A DNA stretch of 64,000 bases. Source: Parabacteroides distasonis ATCC 8503 (GTDB lineage Bacteria; Bacteroidota; Bacteroidia; Bacteroidales; Tannerellaceae). The notes beneath the pieces were generated by a model. The model ran no database searches. It saw only the letters and a program-made list of their open reading frames with translations, and was not told where the DNA came from. Where the stretch lies: positions 1,635,501-1,699,500 of the forward strand of contig NC_009615.1 of the NCBI RefSeq assembly GCF_000012845.1, read 5' to 3'. Positions 32,300-42,190 of this stretch are shown here, piece by piece (position 1 is the first letter of the stretch; each line of letters starts with the position of its first letter). The position numbers and the translations under genes are program-made.

Positions 32300-33613
32300 A
32301 TGGAAGCACCTGTAATCAATGTGGGAATCATGACCCACAAAGCAATCTCATTTGTTTTTAACGAGGAGTATGTACATACGGAAACCGGCACGTTCACCAT
32401 AGGCGAGCAACGTGCCCTCTGGGTAAACGGCAAGATCGTGTACAATGGGAAGCTTTATCAGGAGCTATTCTTCGAGCCGACCAGCCCGCAATCCTCTTTC
32501 GACTTGAAGGCGGTCACGATCGGCGTGGATTTTCACTGGCAACGACAGGAGGATCAACGCTTCAAGGGAGCGTTGAACCTCGTGGCGACCGATAAAGGTA
32601 TCGTCACGATCAACCAAGTGGACGTGGAGGAATACCTTACCAGCGTAATCTCCTCGGAGATGAGCGCCAACGCTTCCAAAGAGTTGCTGAAAGCCCATGC
32701 CGTGATCTCGCGAAGCTGGCTCTTGGCGCAGGTCGAGAAGAATTTCAACTTGAACGGATCGGTTACGCCCTATAAAAGTTGTTACCGCGACAGCGAGACC
32801 TTGATCCGCTGGTACGACCGGGAGGACCATGATCTGTTCGATGTCTGTGCCGACGACCATTGCCAGCGTTACCAAGGTATTACCCGGGCATCGAACCCGA
32901 TAGTCAGGGAGGTGATCAAAGAGACACGTGGAGAGGTATTGATGGATAACGATACGATCTGCGACGCCCGCTTCTCGAAATGCTGCGGAGGCGTGACCGA
33001 GAAATTCGAGAATTGCTGGGAACCGGTTCCCCACTCCTATCTTACCGCCTTGAGGGATGACGAGATTCCCTCCTATCCCGACTTGACGGACGAGCGGGAA
33101 GCGGAACAATGGATACGTACCTCACCCGAAGCCTTCTGTAATACAACGGACAAGGAGATCCTTAGCCAAGTGCTAAACAACTACGATCAAGAGACCACGG
33201 ATTTCTACCGTTGGAAGGTAGAATATACGCAGGAGGAACTATCAAGGTTGATCCACCGGAAAACGGGTATGGATTTCGGGCCGATCATCGATCTCATACC
33301 GTTGGAAAGAGGTTCGTCCGGACGCATCACGAAACTCAAGATCGTAGGGGTACGCCGTTCGTTCACCATCGGCAAAGAGCTTGAGATACGCCGGACATTA
33401 TCCGAGACGCATCTATACAGCTCGGCCTTTGTTGTCGATAAGAAGGATATCCGCCTTGATATCCCCTCCCGCTTCATCTTGACAGGAGCCGGATGGGGAC
33501 ATGGCGTAGGGCTTTGCCAGATCGGAGCCGCCGTGATGGGAGCCAAAGGATATTCGTACCGGAAAATCCTCACGCATTATTTCCCCGGAGCCTCTATTGA
33601 GAAAAGGTATTAA
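32300..33613 (+). CDS. SpoIID/LytB domain-containing protein
   Basis: A 437-residue protein. The SpoIID/LytB core lies at about 105-425, with Y-L-T-S-V-I-S-S-E-M near residue 111, A-H-A-V-I-S-R-S-W near 133, and the closing G-W-G-H-G-V-G-L-C-Q-I-G-A near 398. SpoIID is a lytic transglycosylase acting on denuded peptidoglycan; homologues in non-sporulating Bacteroidetes are probably wall-remodelling enzymes. No signal peptide is seen, so its location is uncertain. It follows the OPT transporter in one operon. Confidence 0.88.
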   Translation: MEAPVINVGIMTHKAISFVFNEEYVHTETGTFTIGEQRALWVNGKIVYNGKLYQELFFEPTSPQSSFDLKAVTIGVDFHWQRQEDQRFKGALNLVATDKGIVTINQVDVEEYLTSVISSEMSANASKELLKAHAVISRSWLLAQVEKNFNLNGSVTPYKSCYRDSETLIRWYDREDHDLFDVCADDHCQRYQGITRASNPIVREVIKETRGEVLMDNDTICDARFSKCCGGVTEKFENCWEPVPHSYLTALRDDEIPSYPDLTDEREAEQWIRTSPEAFCNTTDKEILSQVLNNYDQETTDFYRWKVEYTQEELSRLIHRKTGMDFGPIIDLIPLERGSSGRITKLKIVGVRRSFTIGKELEIRRTLSETHLYSSAFVVDKKDIRLDIPSRFILTGAGWGHGVGLCQIGAAVMGAKGYSYRKILTHYFPGASIEKRY

Positions 33614-33617
33614 ACAA

Positions 33618-33662
33618 GGGTGTCCAGATTTTGGACACCCTTGTCCAATTATTGGACACTCA
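33618..33662. repeat. Tandem array, 2 units of 21 bp (array D), also hairpin terminator
   Basis: Units TGTCCAGATTTTGGACACCC (33621) and TGTCCAATTATTGGACACT (33642) repeat with a 21-bp period. Each is a palindrome: GGGTGTCCA pairs with TGGACACCC across 33618-33640. The first hairpin lies five bases after the spoIID-like stop, so it may end that transcript. Confidence 0.7.
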
Positions 33663-33761
33663 TAAACAATCGTACGCCACTCATCCCTCTGTTTTTCAAC
33701 CACATAAACACAATGGCACGGTATTTGATTTTATCTTACCGGAAAATAATACAATAACAAT

Positions 33762-36140
33762 ATGAAAAACATCGGGATCGCAATTCGCTCCCTTTTTAAG
33801 AGAGGGCAACACAATGTAATGAAGATTATCTCCTTGGGTATAGGACTGACCATCGGCTTGGTGCTGATCGCTAAAGTCCACTTCGAGAACACCTACGATA
33901 ACTTCTATTCGAACGGAGACCGGATCTATCGAGTATATGAGAAATTTTTCATGAACGGGGAAGTGGGCGACCACGGGCAAACGCCCGCCGGAGTAATCCC
34001 CCTCTTGAAACAAGAGACACCAGAGATCGAGGCCGCCACACGCTATACGTACTTCCGGGGAAACTCCCCTTTTACGATGTCCGACAACAAGCATCGGCTC
34101 AAAGCGACCTTCATCCTAGCGGACAGTTGTCTTTTCGACGTATTGCCCCGCCCCATGCTCATCGGAGACCCTAAGCAAGTTCTCTCCCAACCCATGTACG
34201 TGCTCGTATCCGACGAGATCGCCGAACGTATCGGCGGCAACGTGATGGGAAAACGCTTCGAGATTGACGACGCGCCGGGACAAGCCCTCACGATAGGCGG
34301 CGTATTCAAGAAACTACCGGACAACACCGAACAGAGTTATGACATTATCGTATCCCTTTCTTCCATCAGCAAGTTCATGTGGGACGGAACCCATATGTTA
34401 ACCGGAAACGACCGCTACCAAAGTTATGTCAAGGTATCGCCGGGTACGACAGAGGCCCAGTTGGAAGCGGGAATGAGACAGATGATCGACAAGCATTTCC
34501 CCGTAAACGACCTTAAGAAAGCCGGCGTGGAACTGACCTTCACCTTCCACAAACTACTCAACGTACATATGGAGGACGATATGGCCAAACGTATGGCCTT
34601 GATCCTCTCGTTCATCGCCTTCGTATTGATCTTCACCGCCGTAATGAACTATATATTGATCGTGATCTCCTCCATCGTGAACCGCACGAAAGAGATGGCC
34701 GTACGCAAATGTTACGGGGCGAGCGGTAAGGATATCCAAGGTATGGCGTTGTCCGAGGTAGGGACCCACGTCACCGTCGCGCTAGCGCTGGTCGTACTTC
34801 TGATCCTAGGATTTCAAGGAATTATAAAGGAGCTGATCGGCACGGGAGTCCGATCGTTATTCCTATCCACCGGTATGTGGGCGATATGCCTCACGGTCAT
34901 AGTCGTACTTATCTCTACGGGCATAGCTACCGGCTGGTTCTTAGGACGCATTCCTGTAGCGGCTGTTTTCCGGAGCATTCGTGAAGCACGCCGCCTTTGG
35001 AAACTGGGACTCTTGTTCTTCCAGTTCACGGCAATCAGCTTCCTCGCCTCCTTATTGCTAGTGGTAGGCAAGCAATACGACCATATGGTAAATGATCATC
35101 CGGGATACAATCCCGAGAACCTCGCCTATGTGTATATCGGCGCCGTAGACTCCACGGGGCGTGCCAAACTGATCGAGGAAACCCAAAGATTGCCCGAGGT
35201 AGACGCCATCACGACTTGCTATAACCTTCCTTTCTGGGGAGCCTCGGGCAATAACGTCTATCTTCCGGGAGACGACCGGGAACTATTCAACATCGCCGAC
35301 CTCTACGACGTAGGAAACGATTACCTGAACGTATTGGAAATCCCGATCGTAGAAGGACAATACTTCACAGAGAATACCACCTCCTCGCAAGAGATACTGG
35401 TGAGCCGCAATTTCATTGAATACATGAAACCTTTCGCCGACTGGAAGGATGGAGCCGTGGGCAAGACGGTACAAATAACCGGACACGATACCAAGTCCGA
35501 GTCGATGCCTCTCTTCACGATCCGGGGCGTATTCGAGGATTTCCGCCTAGGTTCCATAGCGGGAGAAGATCCGCGAGCCAAGATCATGTTCTATACGAAA
35601 GGGGCGGCCCAACATATGGTCATTCGATACCATAGCCTTTCTTCCGAGGCCCTACGCAAGACGCAGGATCTAATGGGGCAACTCATCCCGGATAAAGAAC
35701 TCAACGTGATCTCCTTCAAGAGCGAGATGCTGGAAGGATACACCTCCTCCCGGAAATTCCGTGACTCCGTCATGATCGGTGGTATCGTCACCTTGCTGAT
35801 CGTCTTCATCGGATTGATCGGATACACGAACGACGAGGTGAACCGTCGCCGGAAAGAAATGGCGATCCGCAAGATTAACGGAGCCACGGTAAAAGACATA
35901 CTCCATATTTTCTTGAAAGATATCATCACCATGGCATTGCCAGCCATCTTACTTGGTTGCGGTATCGCTTTCTATATCTCCCAGAAATGGCAAGAGCAAT
36001 TCTCGGAAAAGATCCAGCTATCCTGGTATCTATTCGTGGGAGGAGGCGTATTGGTACTCACCGTCATACTGGCGGTTTCCGGATATAACGTATTCCGTAC
36101 CACCCACGACAATCCCATAAACAACCTCAAGTCCGAATAA
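33762..36140 (+). CDS. FtsX/MacB-type ABC transporter permease
   Basis: A 792-residue protein with the double-unit layout of Bacteroidetes MacB-like permeases. There is one N-terminal membrane segment, a periplasmic MacB_PCD domain (about 50-270), and three FtsX segments (about 285-400). A second such unit follows (about 420-780). The cytoplasmic turns R-T-K-E-M-A-V-R-K-C-Y-G-A and R-R-K-E-M-A-I-R-K-I-N-G-A are the FtsX coupling helices that meet an ATPase. No ATPase gene is adjacent. It would export or extract a lipid, peptide or antimicrobial from the inner membrane. A terminator follows. Confidence 0.9.
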   Translation: MKNIGIAIRSLFKRGQHNVMKIISLGIGLTIGLVLIAKVHFENTYDNFYSNGDRIYRVYEKFFMNGEVGDHGQTPAGVIPLLKQETPEIEAATRYTYFRGNSPFTMSDNKHRLKATFILADSCLFDVLPRPMLIGDPKQVLSQPMYVLVSDEIAERIGGNVMGKRFEIDDAPGQALTIGGVFKKLPDNTEQSYDIIVSLSSISKFMWDGTHMLTGNDRYQSYVKVSPGTTEAQLEAGMRQMIDKHFPVNDLKKAGVELTFTFHKLLNVHMEDDMAKRMALILSFIAFVLIFTAVMNYILIVISSIVNRTKEMAVRKCYGASGKDIQGMALSEVGTHVTVALALVVLLILGFQGIIKELIGTGVRSLFLSTGMWAICLTVIVVLISTGIATGWFLGRIPVAAVFRSIREARRLWKLGLLFFQFTAISFLASLLLVVGKQYDHMVNDHPGYNPENLAYVYIGAVDSTGRAKLIEETQRLPEVDAITTCYNLPFWGASGNNVYLPGDDRELFNIADLYDVGNDYLNVLEIPIVEGQYFTENTTSSQEILVSRNFIEYMKPFADWKDGAVGKTVQITGHDTKSESMPLFTIRGVFEDFRLGSIAGEDPRAKIMFYTKGAAQHMVIRYHSLSSEALRKTQDLMGQLIPDKELNVISFKSEMLEGYTSSRKFRDSVMIGGIVTLLIVFIGLIGYTNDEVNRRRKEMAIRKINGATVKDILHIFLKDIITMALPAILLGCGIAFYISQKWQEQFSEKIQLSWYLFVGGGVLVLTVILAVSGYNVFRTTHDNPINNLKSE

Positions 36141-36144
36141 ATCA

Positions 36145-36178
36145 AAAGGGCCGCATCTTATCCGGACGGCGGCCCTTT
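36145..36178 (+). terminator. Terminator after the permease gene
   Basis: AAAGGGCCGC and GGCGGCCCTTT form a strong stem around a 13-base loop, four bases after the permease stop. Confidence 0.75.
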
Positions 36179-36336
36179 GACTTAATGTTTACCTATTTCC
36201 CAGTTATGATGAACAACCGGTTCGCTTTCACTCTCACGAGCTATTACTATGACACAAAGGTAGGCCGAAGGTTTAAAACGATCAAAAAGAATTCGACGAA
36301 TCGGGCGTTTTCCTCGGTGAATCCCGTTATTTTTCC

Positions 36337-36344
36337 TACTTTTG
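36337..36344 (+). promoter_or_regulatory. -7 promoter element of the 5'-nucleotidase gene
   Basis: TACTTTTG matches TAnnTTTG exactly. It overlaps an in-frame TTG (36342), which therefore cannot be the start codon; the ATG at 36366 is used instead. Confidence 0.65.
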
Positions 36345-36365
36345 TCCCTATTAATACATACAACC

Positions 36366-37949
36366 ATGGGACTGAAAAAACAATTCGTATCAGCGATTTT
36401 GCTAGGCAGCGCGCTAACCGCTCCCCTATTCGCACAAGATATCGCCACCCCGTCCAGCTCGATAGACACTTTAGCCATTTTCTCATTCAACGATTTCCAT
36501 GGGGCTTTCGCCTCCGACGGGATCACGCCGGGAGCCGCCCGGTTGGTACAAATGACACAAAACGAGAAGCAACGCTATCCGCATTCCATCGTTGTCTCAG
36601 GCGGAGATAATTTCAGCGGAAGCTATTTCTCCAAGATCACGAAAGGCGAGCCTATCAAAGAGATGTACGAGGCGATGGACGTGGAAATGTCCGCCATCGG
36701 TAACCACGAGTTCGACTGGGGGCTTCCTTATCTAGTGGACACCGCCGCCTTGAATATCCCCCATGTGGCCGCCAATATCACCGAAGAGAAGAGATATACT
36801 CACCCCGACTGGTTGAGTCCCTACCGTATCGTAGAGCGTAAGTTGAAAGATGGCTCCTCCCTACGTATAGCCTTCATCGGACTGACCACGACGGACACCT
36901 ACGTCAAGACCAAGCCGGAGAACCTGAAAGGGCTTCAGTTCACGCATCCGCTGGGAGCAGCCTGCATACAAACCGTCTACCAGTTAAAGAAAGAGGACCA
37001 GATCGATATGATTATCCTCTTGATACACATCGGCACGGATATGAAAATGCCTTACCGCATCACCGAGGAGAACGCCCAAGGACTGCCGTTCATCGATAAG
37101 GTAGACGCCATCATATCCGCCCACTCGCATGAGCTGGTGCTCGATAAGATCAATAACATTCCCATCATCCAAGCCGGCGTAAACGGTACCCATATCGGGA
37201 AACTGCTGTTCCAGATACAGGATTTCAACGGACACCGGGATATCTCTTTCATCCAAGGGGATACCGTGCGTGTAGCCTGCGAGGAGAACCCGGAGATGCG
37301 AGAGGCCGTGGAGAAGATCATGGATAAATATCGGCTGAACGAGAAACTTGCCACGGCAAAAGAGGCCTTGATCCACGACCGTACCATCAATAAGTTCGAC
37401 TATACGCCTATCGGGGCGTTGGTCACGGCCGCTTACGCCCAGCGTTTCCAAAAAGAGATGCCCGCTTACAAGGATCAGCCGGTGATCGGCGTAAACCATT
37501 ACGGAGGTATACGTGCAGCCCTCCCGAAAGGAGATATCACCCGACTGCGTGCCGGCAACATCTTGCCTTTCGGCTCCGCTATCGTTGCCTATCGTTTCGA
37601 CGGCAAGCGGTTGAAGAAGCTATTGGAGGATGGACGGAAGAATCCGAACGGTTTCCTTCAATCCTCCGACCTCACGCTTACCCTAAGCGGAAATAAGATC
37701 GAGAAAATAGTCTATACGAGAGACGGGCAAAAGACCGAGATCGAGGACAATACCCCTTGCGTGGTGACCCTAGACGCTTTCATCACCGATGGCGGAGACG
37801 GGTACGACGCCTCTTTATTCAAGGGCTACGAGATCCCGGAATTCGACAATTTAGGTATCATATCGACTGACGCTTTCATGGACTACCTAAAGGGCTTCAA
37901 GAAACCCATCACGGTAGAATCCACGCATATGCCGGTTATTTCAAAGTAA
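36366..37949 (+). CDS. 5'-nucleotidase/UDP-sugar hydrolase family metallophosphatase
   Basis: From the ATG at 36366 the protein has 527 residues, with a signal peptide (F-V-S-A-I-L-L-G-S-A-L-T-A-P-L-F-A). The metallophosphatase domain has F-S-F-N-D-F-H-G, G-G-D-N-F-S-G-S, I-G-N-H-E-F-D-W-G, and S-A-H-S-H in the correct order, giving the two-metal site. The C-terminal 5'-nucleotidase domain (about 320-500) closes with T-L-D-A-F-I-T-D-G-G-D-G-Y. It would release phosphate and nucleosides from nucleotides in the periplasm. The symporter gene begins 41 bases later but has its own -7 box. Confidence 0.92.
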   Translation: MGLKKQFVSAILLGSALTAPLFAQDIATPSSSIDTLAIFSFNDFHGAFASDGITPGAARLVQMTQNEKQRYPHSIVVSGGDNFSGSYFSKITKGEPIKEMYEAMDVEMSAIGNHEFDWGLPYLVDTAALNIPHVAANITEEKRYTHPDWLSPYRIVERKLKDGSSLRIAFIGLTTTDTYVKTKPENLKGLQFTHPLGAACIQTVYQLKKEDQIDMIILLIHIGTDMKMPYRITEENAQGLPFIDKVDAIISAHSHELVLDKINNIPIIQAGVNGTHIGKLLFQIQDFNGHRDISFIQGDTVRVACEENPEMREAVEKIMDKYRLNEKLATAKEALIHDRTINKFDYTPIGALVTAAYAQRFQKEMPAYKDQPVIGVNHYGGIRAALPKGDITRLRAGNILPFGSAIVAYRFDGKRLKKLLEDGRKNPNGFLQSSDLTLTLSGNKIEKIVYTRDGQKTEIEDNTPCVVTLDAFITDGGDGYDASLFKGYEIPEFDNLGIISTDAFMDYLKGFKKPITVESTHMPVISK

Positions 37950-37954
37950 AGCCG

Positions 37955-37962
37955 TATCTTTG
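37955..37962 (+). promoter_or_regulatory. -7 promoter element of the sodium:solute symporter gene
   Basis: TATCTTTG matches TAnnTTTG exactly, 29 bases before the ATG at 37991 and right after the nucleotidase stop. Confidence 0.55.
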
Positions 37963-37990
37963 CGGAGAAGAAGAAAGAAGTTAGCAATAC

Positions 37991-39454
37991 ATGAACAGCT
38001 ATATGATCCTTTTTATTATCGCTGCCTATTTCGCCGTCTTGCTGCTGATAGCATGGATCACGGGACGTAATAACAGCAACGAGGCATTCTTCCTCGGGAA
38101 CAGGAAATCACCTTGGTATATCGTTTCTATCGGTATGGTAGGGACATCCTTATCGGGGGTGACGTTCGTATCGGTACCCGGCATGGTGCGGGCGATCGAT
38201 ATGACGTATATGCAGACTGTATTAGGCTTCTTCGTGGGATATATCATTATAGCCAAGGTATTGCTACCGCTATACTATAAGTTGCAGCTTACCTCCATCT
38301 ACTCGTATCTGGATGACCGGATCGGGAGAAGGGGGTACAAGACAGGGGCCTCATTCTTCCTGCTCTCGAAGATCGTAGGGGCGGCCGCACGCTTATATCT
38401 AGTGGTCTTGATCTTGCAAACCTACGTGTTCAACGCTTGGAACATCCCATTCGCCGTGACCGCTATCCTCAGTATCCTGCTGGTATGGCTATATACGTTC
38501 CGGAGCGGTATCAAGACGATCATCTGGACAGATACGTTGCAGGCCCTTTGTCTCGTGGCAATGTTGATCGTGATCATCTGGCAGGTGAAGGACAAGATGG
38601 GACTGGATTTCGGGGGTATGGCGCAGACCTTGGTGGAAAGTCCTCATTTCCGGATCTTCGAGTTTGGCGATTGGCATAGTACGCAAAACTTCTTCAAGCA
38701 GTTCTTCAGCGGTATCTTTATCACGATCGTCATGACCGGGCTGGATCAGGACATGATGCAAAAGAACCTCTCCTGCAAGAGCTTGAAGGATGCCCAGAAG
38801 AATATGTACACATATGGCTTCGCCTTCACGCCGGTCAACTTCTTGTTTCTCGCGCTGGGGGTACTACTACTGACATTGGCGGCACAGCAGAACATCCAGT
38901 TGCCAACCCTCAACGACGATATCCTCCCGATGTTTTGTACCTCAGGGATCTTGGGCGGGAGTATCTTGATCTTCTTTACGATCGGTATCATAGCGGCGGC
39001 TTTCAGTAGCGCCGACTCGGCGTTGACAGCGCTCACCACCTCTTTTTGCGTGGATATCCTCGGCGTGCAGAGAGAGGAAGCGAAAAGGGCGAAACGTACC
39101 CGCCTAAAGGTACACGTGATGATATCCGTCTTGTTCGTCTTGATCATCTTGGCGTTCAAGGCCGTAAATAACCGGAGTGTTATCGACGCGATCTACATGA
39201 TAGCGTCGTACACGTATGGTCCTCTATTGGGGCTGTTTGTTTTCGGGCTTTTCACGAAGCGGAAACCCCGTGACAAATACGTGCCCTATATCTGTATAGC
39301 CTCCCCGTTGATTTGCCTCGCCACGGATTTCTTGGTGAAACAATACGCAGGCTATACGTTCGGCTACGAGATGCTTATGGTAAACGGAGGCATCACGTTC
39401 GCCGGGCTGTGGCTTTCGGCAATTGAAAATGGAAATTTGAAAATTGAGAATTAA
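37991..39454 (+). CDS. Sodium:solute symporter family protein (SSS)
   Basis: A 487-residue membrane protein with about thirteen segments. The first segments contain [27 protein letters not shown], as in SSS family transporters. [11 protein letters not shown] (about 251-261) is also typical for the family. It would drive uptake of a sugar, sialic-acid-like or other small solute with sodium; the substrate is unknown. Placement next to a periplasmic 5'-nucleotidase suggests nucleoside or ribose uptake, which is inference only. Confidence 0.92.
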
Positions 39455-39498
39455 GCCTAGCCATTATTCAATACTCATTATTCATTAATTTATATTTT

Positions 39499-40101
39499 AT
39501 GGAAATTAAAAGCGCAGAATTTGTTATCAGCAACACAGACGTAAGGAAATGCCCCGAGGGTAATAAGCCGGAGTATGCCTTCATCGGACGAAGCAATGTA
39601 GGCAAATCCTCTTTGATCAATATGCTTACCAACAAGAAGGGCTTGGCGATGACTTCGCAAACACCGGGTAAGACTTTACTTATCAATCATTTTCTTATCA
39701 ATAACGAGTGGTATCTGGTAGATCTTCCGGGGTATGGCTTCGCCCAACGAGGCAAGGAGAACCGGGAGCAATTGAAACGTATCATCGAGAACTATATCCT
39801 CGATCGAGAGCAACTGACCAACCTATTTGTCCTTTTGGACTGCCGTCACGAGGCGCAAAAGATCGATCTGGAGTTTATGGAATGGCTGGGTGAGAGCGGG
39901 GTTCCTTTCTCTATCATCTTCACGAAGATCGACAAGATCAGCAAGGGACGCTTGAAAGAGAACCTAAAAGTCTATACGGATAAATTACTGGAGACTTGGG
40001 AAGAGCTTCCTCCGATCTTCCTCTCTTCCTCGGAGAAGAAAGAGGGACGGGATGAGATTCTGGACTATATCGAGTCTATCAACAATAGCTTGAATAATTG
40101 A
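39499..40101 (+). CDS. engB: Ribosome biogenesis GTP-binding protein (EngB/YsxC/YihA)
   Basis: A 200-residue GTPase. All G motifs are visible: G1 G-R-S-N-V-G-K-S-S (about 29-37), G2 T-P-G-K-T in the switch I region, G3 D-L-P-G-Y-G-F (about 75-81), and G4 T-K-I-D (about 154-157). EngB helps assemble the 50S subunit and is usually essential. Length is normal. The next gene starts 17 bases after its stop. Confidence 0.96.
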
Positions 40102-40118
40102 AAATTAGTTGAGTTGAT

Positions 40119-41999
40119 ATGGGATTAGCTTCGGTTCTTCTGGTTTTATCTCCGTTTACGCAGATCAATACGCCTTATCCTTCCACGGCTTACCTAAAAG
40201 GTTATTTGGAGGCAAAGGGTGTACATGCCGGGCAGACCGATCTGGGTATCGAGACAATCTTGGCTTTGTTTTCCACGCAGGGTCTCGGGGAGTTATTCGC
40301 CGAGATCGAGCGACGGAAAGGTAAATATCCGGCTAAAGTCCGGGGGATGCTAGCTAATAAGCAACGGTATATCGACACGATAGCCGCCGTCGTCGCTTTC
40401 CTTCAGGGAAAGAACGATCCTCTCGCTTATCGCATCTGTAACCAAGATTACCTTCCCGAAAGCGACTGCGGGAGCCAAAACGAGGAGGAGCTGGAATGGG
40501 CGTTCGGCACTTCGGGATTACGGGATAAGGCCCGTTATCTGGCGACCTTGTATCTGGAGGATCTCTGCGACTTGATCAGGGAAACGATCGACCCGGATTT
40601 CGGCTTCAGTCGATATGCCGAGCATCTGGGCCGCTGCGCCTCCTCTTTCGACGAGATCGAGGAAGCCCTCCAAAAACCTTTCGGCTTTATCGACCGCCTG
40701 ACGCAACCGCTATTGGAAAAGCACATCGCCAAGAGCAAGCCCAAGGCGATCGCTTTCAGCGTACCTTTCCCGGGGAATTTATTCAGTACCCTCCGGCTCG
40801 CCCAATGGCTACGGCAGGCACATCCCGATATCCCGATCCTTATGGGAGGTGGTTTCGTGAATACGGAACTTCGCTCCATCACGGATACACGCTTCTTCAA
40901 ATACATCGATTACCTCTTGCTAGATGATGGAGAGGACCCACTCTTCCAAGTGTTACGCTATCTGGACGGGGCGATCCAAAAAGAGGAACTGGTACGCACC
41001 TTCTCCTTGGACGAGAACGGTAGCCGGGTCGTTTATCAAGATAATCCCGCTTACCCCGCTTGCCGGCAAAGCGAGACCGGATTCCCGGATTACGAGGGCT
41101 TGCCGCTGGACAAATACATCTCCGTCATGGAAATGGCCAACCCGATGCACAAGCTTTGGAGCGATGGTCGCTGGAATAAACTGACCTTGGCGCACGGTTG
41201 CTACTGGGGGAAATGCGCCTTCTGCGACGGCTCATTGGATTACATCAAACGATATGAGCCGAATACAGCCAAGACTTTGGTAGACCGTATGGAGCGCTTG
41301 ATCGAGCAAACCGGCGAGATCGGCTTCCATTTCGTGGACGAGGCCGCTCCACCCGCCTTGCTACGGGAAATGGCGCAGGAGATTATCCGCCGTGGGATAA
41401 CCGTCGTGTGGTGGGGAAATATTCGTTTTGAGAAAAGCTATACTGAGGAACTATGCGACCTTCTTCAACGAAGTGGCTGCATCGCCGTGTCGGGAGGTCT
41501 GGAAGTAGCCTCTCCCCGACTCCTCAAGCTGATAAATAAAGGGGTGACAGTGGCTCAAGTGGCACGGGTCGCCAACAACTTTACCGGGGCAGGCATCATG
41601 GTCCATGCCTATTTGATGTATGGTTTCCCGACCCAAACCGCTCAAGAAACCATAGATTCCTTAGAAACGGTCCGGCAAATGTTTGAGCTTGGGCTGATTC
41701 AATCCGGATTTTGGCATCGTTTCGCCATGACAGCGCATAGCCCTGTGGGGTTGCACCCCGCCGAGTACAGTTGCCGTGTCACGGAGCCTCCCTTTGGCGG
41801 ATTCGCCCGTAATGACGTACAGTTCGAGGCGCTATCCGGCTGCGATCCGGAGCTTTTCAGCGAGGGGCTTCGCGTTTCCCTCTACAATTACATGAATGGA
41901 ACAGGCTTCGACTTGCCCTTGCATAAATGGTTCGGCGGCATGAAAGTACCACGCACCACCCTGCCGCCGAATTATATAGAGAGGATAGTGGAGGAATAG
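40119..41999 (+). CDS. B12-binding domain radical SAM protein
   Basis: A 626-residue protein. An unusual N-terminal 190 residues precede a cobalamin-binding-like domain (about 200-290, with I-P-I-L-M-G-G-G-F-V-N-T-E). The radical SAM domain follows, whose cluster motif is C361-x4-C366-x2-C369 (G-C-Y-W-G-K-C-A-F-C-D). Most family members have C-x3-C-x2-C; the x4 spacing occurs in a branch of B12-dependent radical SAM enzymes. V-S-G-G-L-E-V-A-S (about 462-470) and Y-G-F-P-T-Q-T (about 499-505) are typical barrel motifs. The likely reaction is a methyl transfer or ring change on an unknown substrate. Confidence 0.88.
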   Translation: MGLASVLLVLSPFTQINTPYPSTAYLKGYLEAKGVHAGQTDLGIETILALFSTQGLGELFAEIERRKGKYPAKVRGMLANKQRYIDTIAAVVAFLQGKNDPLAYRICNQDYLPESDCGSQNEEELEWAFGTSGLRDKARYLATLYLEDLCDLIRETIDPDFGFSRYAEHLGRCASSFDEIEEALQKPFGFIDRLTQPLLEKHIAKSKPKAIAFSVPFPGNLFSTLRLAQWLRQAHPDIPILMGGGFVNTELRSITDTRFFKYIDYLLLDDGEDPLFQVLRYLDGAIQKEELVRTFSLDENGSRVVYQDNPAYPACRQSETGFPDYEGLPLDKYISVMEMANPMHKLWSDGRWNKLTLAHGCYWGKCAFCDGSLDYIKRYEPNTAKTLVDRMERLIEQTGEIGFHFVDEAAPPALLREMAQEIIRRGITVVWWGNIRFEKSYTEELCDLLQRSGCIAVSGGLEVASPRLLKLINKGVTVAQVARVANNFTGAGIMVHAYLMYGFPTQTAQETIDSLETVRQMFELGLIQSGFWHRFAMTAHSPVGLHPAEYSCRVTEPPFGGFARNDVQFEALSGCDPELFSEGLRVSLYNYMNGTGFDLPLHKWFGGMKVPRTTLPPNYIERIVEE

Positions 42000-42004
42000 C
42001 CCCG

Positions 42005-42187
42005 TAGAGGCTCGCCGGAGGATTGGAAACGGGTTGGAACTCCGCGGCGATCTCCGCCGGGCATCTTGAGTTCCCTTCCGATCCTCCGGCGACCCCCGCC
42101 GGGCATCCCAAGAGTCTTCCACATCCCCCGGCGATAGCCGCCGGATGCTTCAAAGTCCTTCCAACTCCCTCGGCAAGGCTCGCCGAG
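42005..42187. repeat. GC-rich array of about 42-bp hairpin units
   Basis: Hairpins of the type CCGGCG-nnnn-CGCCGG recur about every 41-44 bases with cores near 42042, 42086, 42128 and 42167, and a partial one near 42012. Spacers share CTTCC and GGCATC/GGATGC words. Each hairpin varies at loop and stem ends but keeps pairing. The array fills the gap between two convergent genes, so it may act as a two-way terminator or a REP/BIME-like element. Confidence 0.75.
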
Positions 42188-42190
42188 TAT

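Noticed and set aside
32465..33109. A 214-codon open frame on the minus strand
   Set aside because: It is antisense to the SpoIID-like gene, with no recognisable motif.
36342..36365. TTG start for the 5'-nucleotidase
   Set aside because: The TTG is part of the promoter -7 box; the ATG at 36366 begins a normal signal peptide.
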